Source: Alteribacillus bidgolensis
GTDB lineage: Bacteria > Bacillota > Bacilli > Bacillales > Marinococcaceae
Length of the DNA: 64,000 bases
Direction of reading: 5' to 3'
NCBI RefSeq assembly: GCF_002886255.1
Contig: NZ_KZ614149.1
Coordinates: 3,841,272-3,905,271 of the forward strand
Made by a program: the position numbers and the translations under genes. Of this stretch, positions 1 to 9,279 are shown piece by piece; the stretch's first letter is position 1; each line of letters starts with the position of its first letter. A model generated the notes under the pieces. That model was not told where the DNA came from. It was given only the letters and a program-made list of their open reading frames with translations, and made no database searches.

Positions 1-1060
1 TTCGTTATTTTAGCTTCTATCGTATTAGATATTGGAGCTCAAATGAACATTTGGCTATTATTGCTGTATCTAAAATGAAAGGACAGGACATAGCGAATGC
101 CGTTTTACCTGGTCTAGGTCATGTTGTCGCTTTTTTTATTGTACTGGGAGGTCTTGCCTTTAATATTGGAAATGTAGCCGGAGGCGGATTGGGATTCAAT
201 GCACTTACTGGTATTTCAACAACAATCGGCTCAATTATTACAGCAATAATTTGTATTATTATTTTTATTGTAAAAGAAGCTGGCACCGCTATGGACCGGA
301 TTGTTAGAGTGTTGGTAGCATTAATGATTTTTTTAACAGCATACGTCATGCTAGTTAGTTCGCCTCCTTATATTGAAGCGTTATTACGTACTGCGGCCCC
401 GGCTGAAATAGATATTATGACTATCATAACAGTGGTAGGCGGAACAGTTGGCGGGTATATTACTTTTGCTGGAGGACACAGGATGCTAGATGCTGGTATA
501 GCAGGGAAAGAAAACTTACGGCATGTTACTAACACTTCTATTACAGGAATTATTGTAGCTTCTATCATGAGGGTGCTTCTTTTTCTAGCTGTATTAGGTG
601 TCGTTTCAGGTGATGTTACCTTAAACCCGGATAATCCAACTGCTACGGTGTTTTTAACAGCAGCAGGAGAATTGGTCTTCGGTTGTTTGGGCTTGTCCTT
701 TGGGCGGCAGGTATTACTTCAGTAGTAGGCACTGCCTATACCTCTGTATCTTTTTTAACGTCCTTTCATCCAAGTATCGAGAAGAATAAAAGATATTGGA
801 CGATTGGTTTTATTGTATTTTCTACTTTTGTGTTTGCGGTAGTTGGGGAACCAGTATTTTTATTAATTTTTGCTGGAGCATTTAATGGTTTAATATTACC
901 ATTAACTTTAGGTTCTGTGTTGTTAGCAGCTCACTATAAAGAGATTGTGAAAGATTATACTCATCCGCTATGGATGACTGTATTCGGAGGAATAGTAGCC
1001 ATTGGGACTGCGGTACTGGGGATACGCACATTACTGACTCAGCTGCAGAACTTTTTTTAA
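1..1060 (+). pseudogene. NRAMP-type divalent metal transporter (YcsG-like), 5' partial and frameshifted
   Basis: The three pieces together read as one polytopic membrane protein of the NRAMP/MntH superfamily, of the kind that sits with 5-oxoprolinase genes (B. subtilis ycsG). Bases 1-48 encode a segment ending IGAQMNIW in frame 1; the protein then continues in frame 3 (IAVSKMKGQDIAN, about 51-680) and in frame 2 from about 683 (LFGLVLWAAGITS to the stop at 1060). Each switch is explained by one missing base, near 50 and near 683; the second sits in a T run. The gene starts outside the window. It lies 18 bases before pxpB and so probably belongs to that operon. Either a decayed gene or two sequencing errors; the family assignment is from recognised segments. 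Confidence 0.75.
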
Positions 1061-1078
1061 GGAAGAGGAGATATATGT

Positions 1079-1810
1079 ATGCATCCTATACGAATGGAAG
1101 CAATGGGAGATAGCGGTTTAAGAGTTGTGTTTGGAACTTCTATCTCTAAAAAAATAAATCAGAGAATTAGAGCTTTCTCTATGCTTTTAGAGGGAAATAA
1201 AATAAACGGAATTTCAGAATGGGTGCCGTCTTATACGGCTGTGACAATTCATTTTGATCCTGCGCTACTTACTTTTGACACCTTAAAAAAACAAGTGATG
1301 CAATTGTGTAATGACGCCAAACAGATAGACATTCCACCTGCAAACGTGTATGAAATCCCTGTTTGTTATGGAGGAGAGTTTGGCCCTGATTTAGTTAAAG
1401 TAGCTTCTCATAATCAATTAGAGATTAATGAGGTAATAGACCTTCATACAGCGAGGGATTATCTTATATACTTGCTTGGATTTACCCCTGGGTTTCCTTA
1501 TTTGGGCGGTATGGATGAAACGCTTTCTACTCCAAGGCTGACTACTCCACGATCATTAGTAAAAGCGGGATCGGTTGGAATAGCCGGGGATCAGACAGGG
1601 GTTTATTCTTTAGACAGCCCAGGAGGCTGGAATATTATTGGCCGGTCCCCCGTCAAACTGTTTGATGTAACGAAAGAAAGTCCAGTGTTATTAGAAGCAG
1701 GGCATTATATACGGTTTTTTTCCATAACTGATACAATGTATGAAAAAATAGAGAGACAAATAAAAGAAGGTACATATGAGGTGAAAATGGTGAAGGAGGA
1801 AGATGTATGA
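1079..1810 (+). CDS. pxpB: 5-oxoprolinase subunit PxpB (KipI family)
   Basis: A 243-residue protein of the KipI/PxpB family, one of three subunits of ATP-dependent 5-oxoprolinase that opens the 5-oxoproline ring to glutamate. The motif GFTPGFPYLGGM (about residue 136) and the C-terminal SPGGWNIIGRSP segment are characteristic. The ATG follows AGGAAGAGGAG by about ten bases. Its stop overlaps the pxpA start by four bases (ATGA), indicating translational coupling. In B. subtilis the homologue KipI was first described as an inhibitor of the sporulation kinase KinA, but the pxpA-pxpC context here argues for the 5-oxoprolinase role. Confidence 0.93.
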   Translation: MHPIRMEAMGDSGLRVVFGTSISKKINQRIRAFSMLLEGNKINGISEWVPSYTAVTIHFDPALLTFDTLKKQVMQLCNDAKQIDIPPANVYEIPVCYGGEFGPDLVKVASHNQLEINEVIDLHTARDYLIYLLGFTPGFPYLGGMDETLSTPRLTTPRSLVKAGSVGIAGDQTGVYSLDSPGGWNIIGRSPVKLFDVTKESPVLLEAGHYIRFFSITDTMYEKIERQIKEGTYEVKMVKEEDV

Positions 1811-2571
1811 GCCTTAAAGTGGATTTAAATTCCGATCTTGGGGAGAGCTTTGGTGCTTATAAAATCGGTGAAGATGAAAAGGTGCTAGAGCTGATTACTT
1901 CTGCTAACATTGCCTGCGGTTATCATGCTGGAGATCATAATGTGATGGCCAAAACGGTGGCAATCGCTAAAAAATCAGGAACAGCAATCGGGGCTCATCC
2001 AGGTTTTCCTGATTTAGCTGGTTTTGGAAGAAGAAAGATGCAGCTGGACGCCGAGGAAATTCACAAACTTGTTATTTATCAGGTAGGAGCCCTTTATGGG
2101 TTCTGCCGGGCAGAAGAGATTTCCATGCAGCATGTAAAACCGCATGGTGCTTTATTTAATATGGCTAGTTCTGATTTTGAAATGGCCCAAGCAATTGCTG
2201 AAGCCGTATATGACATAGATCCTGGTCTTATTTTATTTGGACTATCAGAAAGTGAATTAATAAAAGCTGGAGAAAAAATAGGGCTGAAGACAGCCAATGA
2301 AGTGTTTGCGGACCGTACTTATCAACCTGATGGAACGCTCACACCAAGAAGCTTTCCAGATGCTGTCATACATAACGCTGAAGAAGCTTCAGAAAATGTA
2401 TTGCAAATGATTAAAAATCACCAAATACGGGCTGTTGATGGCACCGTATTAAATAAAAAAGTGGACACCATCTGTGTGCATGGAGATAATCCAGAATCCT
2501 TACTTTTTGTGCAGCAATTAAGGTCGGTATTAGAAGACAATAAAATTATTATAGAAGCTGTGGGGAACTAA
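1807..2571 (+). CDS. pxpA: 5-oxoprolinase subunit PxpA (LamB/YcsF family)
   Basis: A 254-residue LamB/YcsF family protein, the subunit believed to carry the hydrolytic site of PxpABC. The N-terminal VDLNSDLGESFGAYKIG, the NIACGYHAGDH segment (about residue 37) and VKPHGALFN (about 107) are family hallmarks, with conserved acidic and histidine residues typical of this TIM-barrel group. The length is normal. It starts by ATGA overlap with pxpB and is followed two bases after its stop by pxpC, so the three subunits are made from one message and probably in matched amounts. Confidence 0.94.
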   Translation: MSLKVDLNSDLGESFGAYKIGEDEKVLELITSANIACGYHAGDHNVMAKTVAIAKKSGTAIGAHPGFPDLAGFGRRKMQLDAEEIHKLVIYQVGALYGFCRAEEISMQHVKPHGALFNMASSDFEMAQAIAEAVYDIDPGLILFGLSESELIKAGEKIGLKTANEVFADRTYQPDGTLTPRSFPDAVIHNAEEASENVLQMIKNHQIRAVDGTVLNKKVDTICVHGDNPESLLFVQQLRSVLEDNKIIIEAVGN

Positions 2572-2573
2572 TA

Positions 2574-3536
2574 ATGATTAAAGAAACGCTTTGCTATGTA
2601 AAAAAACCAGGTATGTTTACAACAGTTCAAGATTTAGGACGATTTGGTTTTCAAAGTCAAGGTATTCCGCCTGCAGGAGTGATGGATTACTATGCATTTA
2701 CGATTGCAAATATGCTTACAGGAAATCACTTACGTGAAGCAGTTCTTGAAATAACGATGACAGGACCGCTACTCTCTTTTGCTTCACAAGCAGTCATAGC
2801 AATAACAGGAGGGGATCTGCAGCCAGAATTAAACAGAGAAACGGTTCCAATGTGGAAAACCTTTACGGTACAAAATGGAGATGAATTATCGTTCAAAGGA
2901 CCAAAACAAGGTGCTCGTGCCTATTTGGCTGTTAGCGGAGGAATTAATGGGGAACAAGTTTTAAAAAGTAAATCAACGTATGTAAAAGCAAAATTAGGCG
3001 GGTTTGAAGGTCGGGCTTTACAAAAAGGAGATAAGCTCACGTTTACAGTTCCCTGCAATTCTTTGTCAACTAGAAAAGGCGTACATTCCGAATTAATTCC
3101 CTCTTATCCAAGTATTCAAGAACTTCGAGTACTAGAGGGACAGGAATATACTGCTTTCGAAAAAAGTGCAATTCAGTCTTTTTTTACATCGGCTTTTACT
3201 GTTACAAATGAATCAGATAGAATGGGAATTAGATTATCGGGCCCTAATGTCACCCAAAAAAATAAAGCAGATATTCTTTCAGATGCGGTAACGTTTGGTA
3301 CGATACAAGTAGCTTCTAATGGGCAGCCGATGATTTTAATGGCAGACAGGCAAACAACAGGAGGTTATACTAGAATAGCTAATATTATAACGGTAGACCT
3401 CCCAAAAGCAGCACAAGTATTGCCCGGGCAAAAAATTACATTTAAAAAAGTAAGTTTGCAAGAAGCGCATTCATTGTTTCTAAAAGAAAGAAAACAATTT
3501 GCCAGCTTAGCGTTTGCGCTCGAACACAAGCCATAA
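2574..3536 (+). CDS. pxpC: 5-oxoprolinase subunit PxpC (KipA family)
   Basis: A 320-residue KipA/PxpC (allophanate hydrolase subunit 2-like) protein. The N-terminal GMFTTVQDLGRFGFQSQGIP and the later QTTGGYTRIANI segment mark the family. It starts two bases after the pxpA stop, giving the order pxpB-pxpA-pxpC, the same subunit set known to act as 5-oxoprolinase in Bacillus. The upstream transporter remnant suggests uptake or metal supply was once linked to the pathway. No separate promoter is visible within the operon. Confidence 0.93.
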   Translation: MIKETLCYVKKPGMFTTVQDLGRFGFQSQGIPPAGVMDYYAFTIANMLTGNHLREAVLEITMTGPLLSFASQAVIAITGGDLQPELNRETVPMWKTFTVQNGDELSFKGPKQGARAYLAVSGGINGEQVLKSKSTYVKAKLGGFEGRALQKGDKLTFTVPCNSLSTRKGVHSELIPSYPSIQELRVLEGQEYTAFEKSAIQSFFTSAFTVTNESDRMGIRLSGPNVTQKNKADILSDAVTFGTIQVASNGQPMILMADRQTTGGYTRIANIITVDLPKAAQVLPGQKITFKKVSLQEAHSLFLKERKQFASLAFALEHKP

Positions 3537-3576
3537 CAACACGAAAATGGGATAGACACATAGGAGTGGATGAGAG

Positions 3577-4719
3577 ATGAAAAAACGTTTTAATACAAAG
3601 GCCGTACATTTTCAAATGGATGATGGAGAGAAAAACAAAAGTAAAACAAAACCGATTTATCAAACGTCTGCATTTTCTTTTAAAGATTTAGATGACATGG
3701 AACAATATTTTCACGGTGAAAAGGATCACTTGTATTCAAGGTACAGCAATCCTAATACCGATGATCTTGGCTTTGGGGTTGCGCAATTAGAAGAAGCACC
3801 AGCAGGTATAGCCACTTCTTCTGGAATGTCCGCTATATTAACAGGGGTGTTATCTATAGCATCACCAGGGGAGCACATTATTGTGCCCCAAGATCTTTAT
3901 GGTGGAACATATCAATTATTTCAACAAGAGCTTCAAGAATGGGGGGTTGAAGTATCGGTTGCCTCTTTCAAAAATTTGAATGACATAGAAGCAGCAATCC
4001 AAAAGAACACAAAACTTTTATATGCAGAAGCTGTTACCAATCCGCTCCTTCGAGTGGAAAATATAGAGAAGCTGCTAGAACTGGGGGAAAAACATGGACT
4101 GCGTGTGATGATTGATAATACGTTTGCCACACCTTATTTTTGCCAGCCTTATCTTCAAGGCGCAGATTTGGTGGTCCATAGTGCGACGAAATATATTGGC
4201 GGCCATAGTGATGTGACAGCAGGCGTACTAATTGGGGATACTAATTTAATAGCAAAAGCGAAGAAAAAGATGATTAACATTGGAGCTAATTTAAGTCCTT
4301 TCGAAGGATGGCTTGCCTGCAGAGGACTAAAAACGTTAAGTGTCAGAATGGCAAAACAAGCTGAAAATGCTGCAAAACTAGCAGAATGGTTTCGTGAGAG
4401 TACAAACGTTTCCGTTGTTTATTACCCAGAAGGTCTTTCCTCTAAAGGCAATGGCGCAATGGTTAGTGTAGATTTAGGAGAGGGGTATGACGTCCATACA
4501 TTCTTCCGTTCCCTTGGCTGGATAAAAATCGTTCCAACTCTTGCAGGAGTGGAAACGACCGTCTCATATCCGTTAAATACATCTCACCGCACTGTCCCTG
4601 AATCAATTAGAAGCGAGCTCGGTATCTCGCAAGGAACAGCTAGAATTTCCGTTGGAATAGAAGATGCAGATGATATTATAGATGGATTTTCTGAAGCATT
4701 ATCACTAGCAAAGATATAA
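3577..4719 (+). CDS. Cystathionine gamma-synthase/lyase family PLP enzyme
   Basis: A 380-residue protein of the Cys/Met metabolism PLP-dependent family. The lysine that binds PLP lies in HSATKYIGGHSD (about residue 205), preceded by MIDNTFATPYFCQPY; the N-terminal YSRYSNPNTD is the usual substrate and phosphate contact. Family members act as cystathionine gamma-synthase, cystathionine lyase or methionine gamma-lyase, and the sequence alone does not decide. The ATG has GAGTGGATGAGAG before it. It lies 40 bases after pxpC in the same direction and ends before a clear terminator, so it may be co-transcribed with the pxp genes. Confidence 0.9.
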   Translation: MKKRFNTKAVHFQMDDGEKNKSKTKPIYQTSAFSFKDLDDMEQYFHGEKDHLYSRYSNPNTDDLGFGVAQLEEAPAGIATSSGMSAILTGVLSIASPGEHIIVPQDLYGGTYQLFQQELQEWGVEVSVASFKNLNDIEAAIQKNTKLLYAEAVTNPLLRVENIEKLLELGEKHGLRVMIDNTFATPYFCQPYLQGADLVVHSATKYIGGHSDVTAGVLIGDTNLIAKAKKKMINIGANLSPFEGWLACRGLKTLSVRMAKQAENAAKLAEWFRESTNVSVVYYPEGLSSKGNGAMVSVDLGEGYDVHTFFRSLGWIKIVPTLAGVETTVSYPLNTSHRTVPESIRSELGISQGTARISVGIEDADDIIDGFSEALSLAKI

Positions 4720-4728
4720 AAAACCAAA

Positions 4729-4766
4729 AGCAGCACACCCACTAAAGATGGAAGTGCTGCTTTTTC
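4729..4766 (+). terminator. Rho-independent terminator after the PLP enzyme gene
   Basis: Stem AGCAGCAC / GTGCTGCT separated by 17 bases and followed by TTTTTCTTT. It closes the pxp/PLP-enzyme transcription unit. Confidence 0.85.
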
Positions 4767-4816
4767 TTTGTCTAGAATATTGAAGATCTTTTACTAAAAC
4801 CGCGAACGCCCTTTTT

Positions 4817-4892
4817 GCTAAAGGAATAAAGGATAAGAAAAGACTAAGGCTTCCGCCATAAGGACTTCGCGTCAATTCAAGTTTTTCTAACA
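4817..4892. repeat. Dispersed intergenic repeat, copy 1
   Basis: A degenerate copy of an intergenic repeat found five times before 16.2 kb. Shared blocks are TTGTTAAAGGATCAAAG, then TATAAG with A-rich sequence, then CTACGGCTTTCGCCATAAGG, an inverted repeat based on CTTGGC/GCCAAG, and finally TTTTTCTAA. This copy keeps the GGATAAGAAAA, CTTCCGCCATAAGGACTT and CAAGTTTTTCTAA parts. Confidence 0.6.
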
Positions 4893-4900
4893 AAGCTTGT

Positions 4901-5041
4901 CTATGATTTGTTTAAATAGTTGATCAAATCCTGGTAAATACTTATATTATCGGTAAGAAGAAAAATCGGCAGGAAAACAAAGGTTGCAATTACCGCAAAG
5001 TTTGCTAATAGAGCCGAACGCAAGTATTTCCAGGCAGTCAT
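4901..5041 (-). CDS. Small single-pass membrane protein, 46 aa
   Basis: A 46-codon reading frame starting MTAWKYLRSALL with one hydrophobic segment (about residues 11-29) and a polar tail ending LINYLNKS. The chosen ATG at 5041 is preceded six bases upstream by a near-perfect AAAGGAGGG site, which makes translation likely and excludes the longer upstream starts. I do not recognise the family. It is convergent with the preceding gene and divergent from tRNA-fMet. Confidence 0.6.
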   Translation of the reverse strand: MTAWKYLRSALLANFAVIATFVFLPIFLLTDNISIYQDLINYLNKS

Positions 5042-5128
5042 GAAACGCCCTCCTTTAAAGTCTGAATATTCTTTATTATAATGTAACATATTTGTCACAT
5101 CTTAACAATGAAAAAATATTTTTTTGGG

Positions 5129-5157
5129 TTGCATCCTTCATACGGCTGTGATATATT
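5129..5157 (+). promoter_or_regulatory. Sigma-A promoter of tRNA-fMet
   Basis: TTGCAT, 17-base spacer, TATATT, placed about 45 bases before the tRNA 5' end. Confidence 0.7.
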
Positions 5158-5202
5158 TATATACGTGGCGTTAAGAGATAAACATTATATTCCTTTTCAT
5201 AT

Positions 5203-5279
<77 letters not shown>

Positions 5280-5307
5280 ATTTAAATTAATACGATATAA
5301 GCACATA

Positions 5308-5331
5308 AAGCCTGACGAAGGCTTTTTTTTT
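5308..5331 (+). terminator. Terminator after tRNA-fMet
   Basis: Stem AAGCCT / AGGCTT with a short loop followed by eight or more T residues, 29 bases after the tRNA. Confidence 0.85.
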
Positions 5332-5351
5332 GTACTTTTTGGAAGTTTAAC

Positions 5352-5420
5352 TTTGTTAAAGGATCAAAGTATAAGTAAAACTACGACTTTCGCTATAAGG
5401 GCCCGGCGGCAAGCCGAGTA
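5352..5420. repeat. Dispersed intergenic repeat, copy 2
   Basis: Well preserved copy: TTGTTAAAGGATCAAAG, TATAAGTAAAACTACGAC, TTTCGCTATAAGGGC and the inverted repeat CCCGGC GGCAA GCCGAG. Same family as the copies near 4.8, 9.3, 9.4 and 16.0 kb. Confidence 0.75.
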
Positions 5421-5536
5421 TTGCAAATATGTGATAAATAATCATTATTGTCAATCAAAAAGAATGGTCAATAAATGATTTATTTAAACGAATGCGTTAA
5501 ACTGTAAGAAACAAATATCTGTAAGGGTGAGGTTCT

Positions 5537-6523
5537 GTGCCAAAGGATGAATTTGAATGGATTCGTCAACATACGCCCCAACGCCATTTTCAAAAGAGTC
5601 TCATAGAAGGAATTGGAGATGACGCGGCTGTTTTTGCTTCAGAAACGGAGTATAATCAGCTTCTTTGTGTAGATACCATGATAGAAAATGTTCATTTTAA
5701 GAAAAAAACGATGAGTCCCGAGGATATTGGATATAAAGCATTAGCAGTTAACCTTAGTGATATTGCTGCTATGGGTGGAATTCCTGTATTTTATATGGTT
5801 TCCATAGCTGTGCCGGGTACTTGGTCCGATGATGAACTAAAAGGGATTTACAACGGAATAACGGATTTAGGAGCTTTTTATCAAATAGATATGATAGGAG
5901 GGGATACAGTTTCTTCTCCACATGAGCTTATGATATCAGTAACAGTATATGGGAAAGTCGAACACAATGCTTCATTATTAAGGGGTAATGCCAAACCGGG
6001 TGATTATGTTTTTCTTACGAGTGCAACCGGTCGATCAGCAGCAGGGCTGGATATACTTCTGAACAAGGGACGTCTTTCAGATTTTAATGAAAAAGAAAAA
6101 GTATTAATAAATCATCACCAGCGCCCAAAACCTAAAATAATTGCTGGACGTACGGCTTTAAAACTTCAAGCTCGAATTGCGTTGAACGATATTAGTGATG
6201 GTCTTGCCAGTGAAACCTTTGAGATTGCTGAAGCTAGCGGTACATCCATAGAGCTGTTCAAAAACCAAATTCCTGTTGCAGAAGAGCTTCTTTTATTTTC
6301 AGAAAATAAGTATTGGCAGTGGATTTTATACGGTGGAGAAGATTTTGAAATCGTTGGAACGGTAAGCGAGAGCGATTGGTTAAAATTGCAGGAAGCCATG
6401 AAGCGAGAAGGCATTGTACTTTATAAGATAGGCCGTGTGAAAGAAGGCCATCCTTCTGTTACGTTAATTGATGGTGAAAAAAAAGAATCTTTACAAAAGC
6501 AAGGATATAATCACTTTAGGTAA
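5537..6523 (+). CDS. thiL: Thiamine-monophosphate kinase ThiL
   Basis: A 328-residue ThiL that phosphorylates thiamine monophosphate to thiamine diphosphate. The PurM/SelD-like fold is shown by GIGDDAAVF (about residue 25), the acidic VNLSDIAAMGG motif and the later NDISDGLASE and GGEDFEI segments. It starts with GTG after AAGGGTGAGG. It is not SelD: the N-terminal Cys/Sec-containing active-site loop of selenophosphate synthetase is absent and the neighbours are those of B. subtilis thiL (ydiA). It begins the conserved thiL-tsaE-tsaB-rimI-tsaD cluster. Confidence 0.95.
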   Translation: MPKDEFEWIRQHTPQRHFQKSLIEGIGDDAAVFASETEYNQLLCVDTMIENVHFKKKTMSPEDIGYKALAVNLSDIAAMGGIPVFYMVSIAVPGTWSDDELKGIYNGITDLGAFYQIDMIGGDTVSSPHELMISVTVYGKVEHNASLLRGNAKPGDYVFLTSATGRSAAGLDILLNKGRLSDFNEKEKVLINHHQRPKPKIIAGRTALKLQARIALNDISDGLASETFEIAEASGTSIELFKNQIPVAEELLLFSENKYWQWILYGGEDFEIVGTVSESDWLKLQEAMKREGIVLYKIGRVKEGHPSVTLIDGEKKESLQKQGYNHFR

Positions 6524-6567
6524 GAAATACCTACCTAAGGCCTACGAGAAAGTCAGGTGAATGGTGT

Positions 6568-7041
6568 ATGCAGCTGGAAATCTTAAGTACTTCTCCGGAT
6601 GAAACAATGAACATAGCTCAATATATTGGCCACTGTTTACAAAAAGGAGACGTACTTACCTTAGATGGTGAACTAGGTGCCGGGAAAACTCATTTTACAA
6701 AAGGGATTGCTTTAGCATTAGAAATAAAGGAAGTTGTGAACAGTCCTACCTTTACGATCATAAAAGAATATACAGGGGTTCTTCCTCTTTATCATATGGA
6801 TGTGTATCGGTTAGAAGAAGAGGAAGCGGAAGAATTAGGAATAGAAGAATACTTAGAAGGAGAAGGGGTCTGTGTCATTGAATGGGCAGACAAAATCAAA
6901 AATCTGCTTCCTATTGATAGGTTAGAAATAACGATAAAAAGAATGAGCGAAACGGATAGAAGTATTCATTTGAATGCTGTTGGAAAAAGGTTTAACGGAC
7001 TATGCAAGGAGCTGCAAAAAAATGAAAATTTTAGCGATTGA
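6568..7041 (+). CDS. tsaE: tRNA threonylcarbamoyladenosine biosynthesis ATPase TsaE
   Basis: A 157-residue P-loop ATPase (YdiB) required for t6A modification of ANN-decoding tRNAs together with TsaB and TsaD. The Walker A motif GELGAGKTHF lies at about residue 38, followed by NSPTFTIIKEY and HMDVYRL. The frame overlaps the start of tsaB by 20 bases, indicating coupled translation. The C-terminal tail is slightly longer than usual because of this overlap. Confidence 0.94.
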   Translation: MQLEILSTSPDETMNIAQYIGHCLQKGDVLTLDGELGAGKTHFTKGIALALEIKEVVNSPTFTIIKEYTGVLPLYHMDVYRLEEEEAEELGIEEYLEGEGVCVIEWADKIKNLLPIDRLEITIKRMSETDRSIHLNAVGKRFNGLCKELQKNENFSD

Positions 7042-7732
7042 TACTTCTACTCACGTCATGGGTGCTGCTTTGGCGGAAGATGATAAACTTCTAGGGGAGT
7101 ATATAACGAATTTCAAAAAGAACCACTCTCTTCGGCTGATGCCGGCCATTGATCATTTAATGAACGAGCTTGAAATAGAACCGAAAGAACTGGACGCCAT
7201 AGCAGTAGCAAAAGGGCCAGGTTCATATACAGGCGTCCGCATAGGGGTGACCACGGCAAAATCGATGGCGTGGGCATTAAATATACCTATATACGGAATT
7301 TCTAGTCTTCAAATGATTGCACAAAACGGTAAGTATTTTTCAGGATATATTTGTCCTTTTATGGATGCAAGAAGAGGACAAGTGTATACGGGTTTATACA
7401 CATCAGATAATGGTTGTGTGACAGAAGTTGAACAAGATAGAATTATTATACTTGAAGACTGGATTGATTTGTTAAAAGAAAAACAGGAGTCTGTCTTGTT
7501 TTTAAGTCAAGAGTGGGATAAACATAAAGAATCTATACAGGAAAAGCTGAGCCGCCAAGTAGTATACGGAGAATTTTCGGATATGCTCCCAAAACCAAGT
7601 AAATTACTCGAGGTTGTTTTAAATCAAGGAGAATCTATCTCTTCGCATGAACTTGTTCCTGAATACACCCAATTAACTGAAGCTGAAAAAAACTGGCTTG
7701 CATCGAATAAAGGAAAGAAAAACGATGGGTAA
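7022..7732 (+). CDS. tsaB: tRNA threonylcarbamoyladenosine biosynthesis protein TsaB
   Basis: A 236-residue TsaB (YdiC/YeaZ), the inactive ASKHA-fold partner of TsaD. The N-terminus MKILAIDTSTHVMGAAL and the motif KGPGSYTGVRIGV (about residue 63) are diagnostic. The start at 7022 is preferred over an upstream in-frame start because AAGGAG lies just before it and because the family begins with this ILAIDTS strand. It overlaps both tsaE and rimI, as in other Bacillaceae. Confidence 0.95.
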   Translation: MKILAIDTSTHVMGAALAEDDKLLGEYITNFKKNHSLRLMPAIDHLMNELEIEPKELDAIAVAKGPGSYTGVRIGVTTAKSMAWALNIPIYGISSLQMIAQNGKYFSGYICPFMDARRGQVYTGLYTSDNGCVTEVEQDRIIILEDWIDLLKEKQESVLFLSQEWDKHKESIQEKLSRQVVYGEFSDMLPKPSKLLEVVLNQGESISSHELVPEYTQLTEAEKNWLASNKGKKNDG

Positions 7733-8204
7733 TTTTCCAACTATTCGATTTATGGAGGAAAAGGACCTTGAGGGGGTTCTCCGGGTAGAGCATAATGCTT
7801 TTCAAATTCCTTGGACAAGATATGCCTTTGTCAATGAATTAACGAATAACCAATTTGCTCATTACTTGGTAGCTGAATGGGAAGAAGAAATTATAGGCTA
7901 TTGCGGGGTATGGATCATAATAGATGAGGCGCATATTACAAATATTGCTGTTCACTCTTCTTATAGAGGGAGAAAAATTGGAGAGACTTTACTTATTAAT
8001 GCATTAGAAATGGCATTTACGTATGGCGCAAAAACAATGTCACTTGAAGTAAGAGTAAGTAATATGGCTGCTCAGTCCCTATACAAAAAACTTGGTTTTC
8101 AGGCTGGTGGAATTCGAAAAAGCTATTATACAGATAATTATGAAGATGCTCTCGTAATGTGGGTGAATATAGATGAATATAAACAATCAGAAGAAAGAAA
8201 ATGA
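7725..8204 (+). CDS. rimI: Ribosomal protein bS18 N-acetyltransferase RimI family
   Basis: A 159-residue GNAT acetyltransferase with the acetyl-CoA site in SSYRGRKIGETLL (about residue 87, R-x-x-G-x-G/A type) and the C-terminal YKKLGFQAGG segment. Position between tsaB and tsaD and length fit RimI (YdiD), which acetylates the N-terminal alanine of ribosomal protein S18. The ATG at 7725 has AAAGGAAAG upstream. It overlaps tsaD by 32 bases. Confidence 0.92.
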   Translation: MGNFPTIRFMEEKDLEGVLRVEHNAFQIPWTRYAFVNELTNNQFAHYLVAEWEEEIIGYCGVWIIIDEAHITNIAVHSSYRGRKIGETLLINALEMAFTYGAKTMSLEVRVSNMAAQSLYKKLGFQAGGIRKSYYTDNYEDALVMWVNIDEYKQSEERK

Positions 8205-9201
8205 AATTATTTTAGCTGTTGAAACAAGCTGTGATGAAACCGCAGCAGCCGTAGTACAAGGAGGAGCACACATTTTATCGAATGTGGTCGCCTCTCAAAT
8301 AGAAAGTCATAAACGGTTTGGCGGAGTAGTTCCTGAACTTGCTTCTCGTCATCATACTGAAAATATCACGTGGACTATAGAAGAAGCAATGGAGAAGGCG
8401 GAAGTTACTTTCGATGATCTAGATGCCGTAGCCGTGACAGAAGGGCCTGGTTTGGTTGGTGCTCTGTTAGTGGGGGTGAATGCTGCTAAAGCAGTAGCTT
8501 ATGCTCGTCGTCTTCCTCTTTTGCCGGTACATCATATTTCAGGACATATTCAAGCGGCGCGCCTCGAGCGGCCTTGGCGTTATCCGGCACTAGCCCTAGT
8601 CGTGTCCGGCGGCCATACAGAACTCGTACTGCTTAGAGATGAAGGGGAATATGAAGTGATTGGTCAAACGAGAGATGATGCAGCGGGAGAGGCTTATGAT
8701 AAGGTAGCACGTACATTAGAACTCCCATATCCCGGCGGCCCTCATATTGACAAACTGGCTGCAGAAGGGACTCCAAATATAGAATTGCCGATTGCCTGGC
8801 TTGAACCCGATTCTTATGATTTTAGTTTTAGCGGTTTAAAATCTGCGGTGATCAATACGCTTCATAATGCAAAACAGCGCGGAGAAACGATACGGTCTGA
8901 AGATTTAGCCGCTAGTTTTCAGCAAAGCGTGATTACAGTATTAACGGAAAAAACAAAACGCGCAGCAGACCATTATAAAGTAGAACAAATAGTGTTAGCA
9001 GGCGGAGTGGCTGCTAACAAGGGTCTCCGTACAGCAATGTCCAATACGTTTGCTTCTTCTTCAGTGGAATTAACGATTCCACCGTTCTCTCTTTGTACAG
9101 ATAATGCAGCAATGATTGGCGCAGCAGCTCATGTACAGTGGAAAAAAAATATAACTGCTGGCTGGGATTTAAACGGCGTACCAGGCTTGGCCTTAATATA
9201 G
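8173..9201 (+). CDS. tsaD: tRNA N6-threonylcarbamoyltransferase TsaD
   Basis: A 342-residue TsaD (YdiE, formerly Gcp), the catalytic t6A transferase. The N-terminus ILAVETSCDETAAAVV and the metal-binding histidines in ELASRHHTEN (about residue 54), plus VSGGHTELVLL and the C-terminal LCTDNAAMIG segment, are all intact. The start lies inside rimI and has no strong ribosome binding site, so translation is probably coupled to rimI. The stop codon lies within the loop of the terminator stem. Confidence 0.95.
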   Translation: MNINNQKKENEIILAVETSCDETAAAVVQGGAHILSNVVASQIESHKRFGGVVPELASRHHTENITWTIEEAMEKAEVTFDDLDAVAVTEGPGLVGALLVGVNAAKAVAYARRLPLLPVHHISGHIQAARLERPWRYPALALVVSGGHTELVLLRDEGEYEVIGQTRDDAAGEAYDKVARTLELPYPGGPHIDKLAAEGTPNIELPIAWLEPDSYDFSFSGLKSAVINTLHNAKQRGETIRSEDLAASFQQSVITVLTEKTKRAADHYKVEQIVLAGGVAANKGLRTAMSNTFASSSVELTIPPFSLCTDNAAMIGAAAHVQWKKNITAGWDLNGVPGLALI

Positions 9202-9214
9202 GCCAAGCTTTTTT
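9185..9214 (+). terminator. Terminator overlapping the tsaD stop codon
   Basis: Perfect stem GCTTGGCC / GGCCAAGC with an eight-base loop and a following T run; the coding sequence supplies the left arm. Confidence 0.85.
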
Positions 9215-9279
9215 ACACTGATAGGAAAGTATAAAATTTTAGCATGGATGTATCATCGGCGTAGCCAAAATTTTGAGGA

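Noticed and set aside
5537..6523. Possible selenophosphate synthetase (SelD)
   Set aside because: Same fold superfamily, but the sequence and neighbours are those of ThiL; the SelD active-site Cys/Sec loop is missing.
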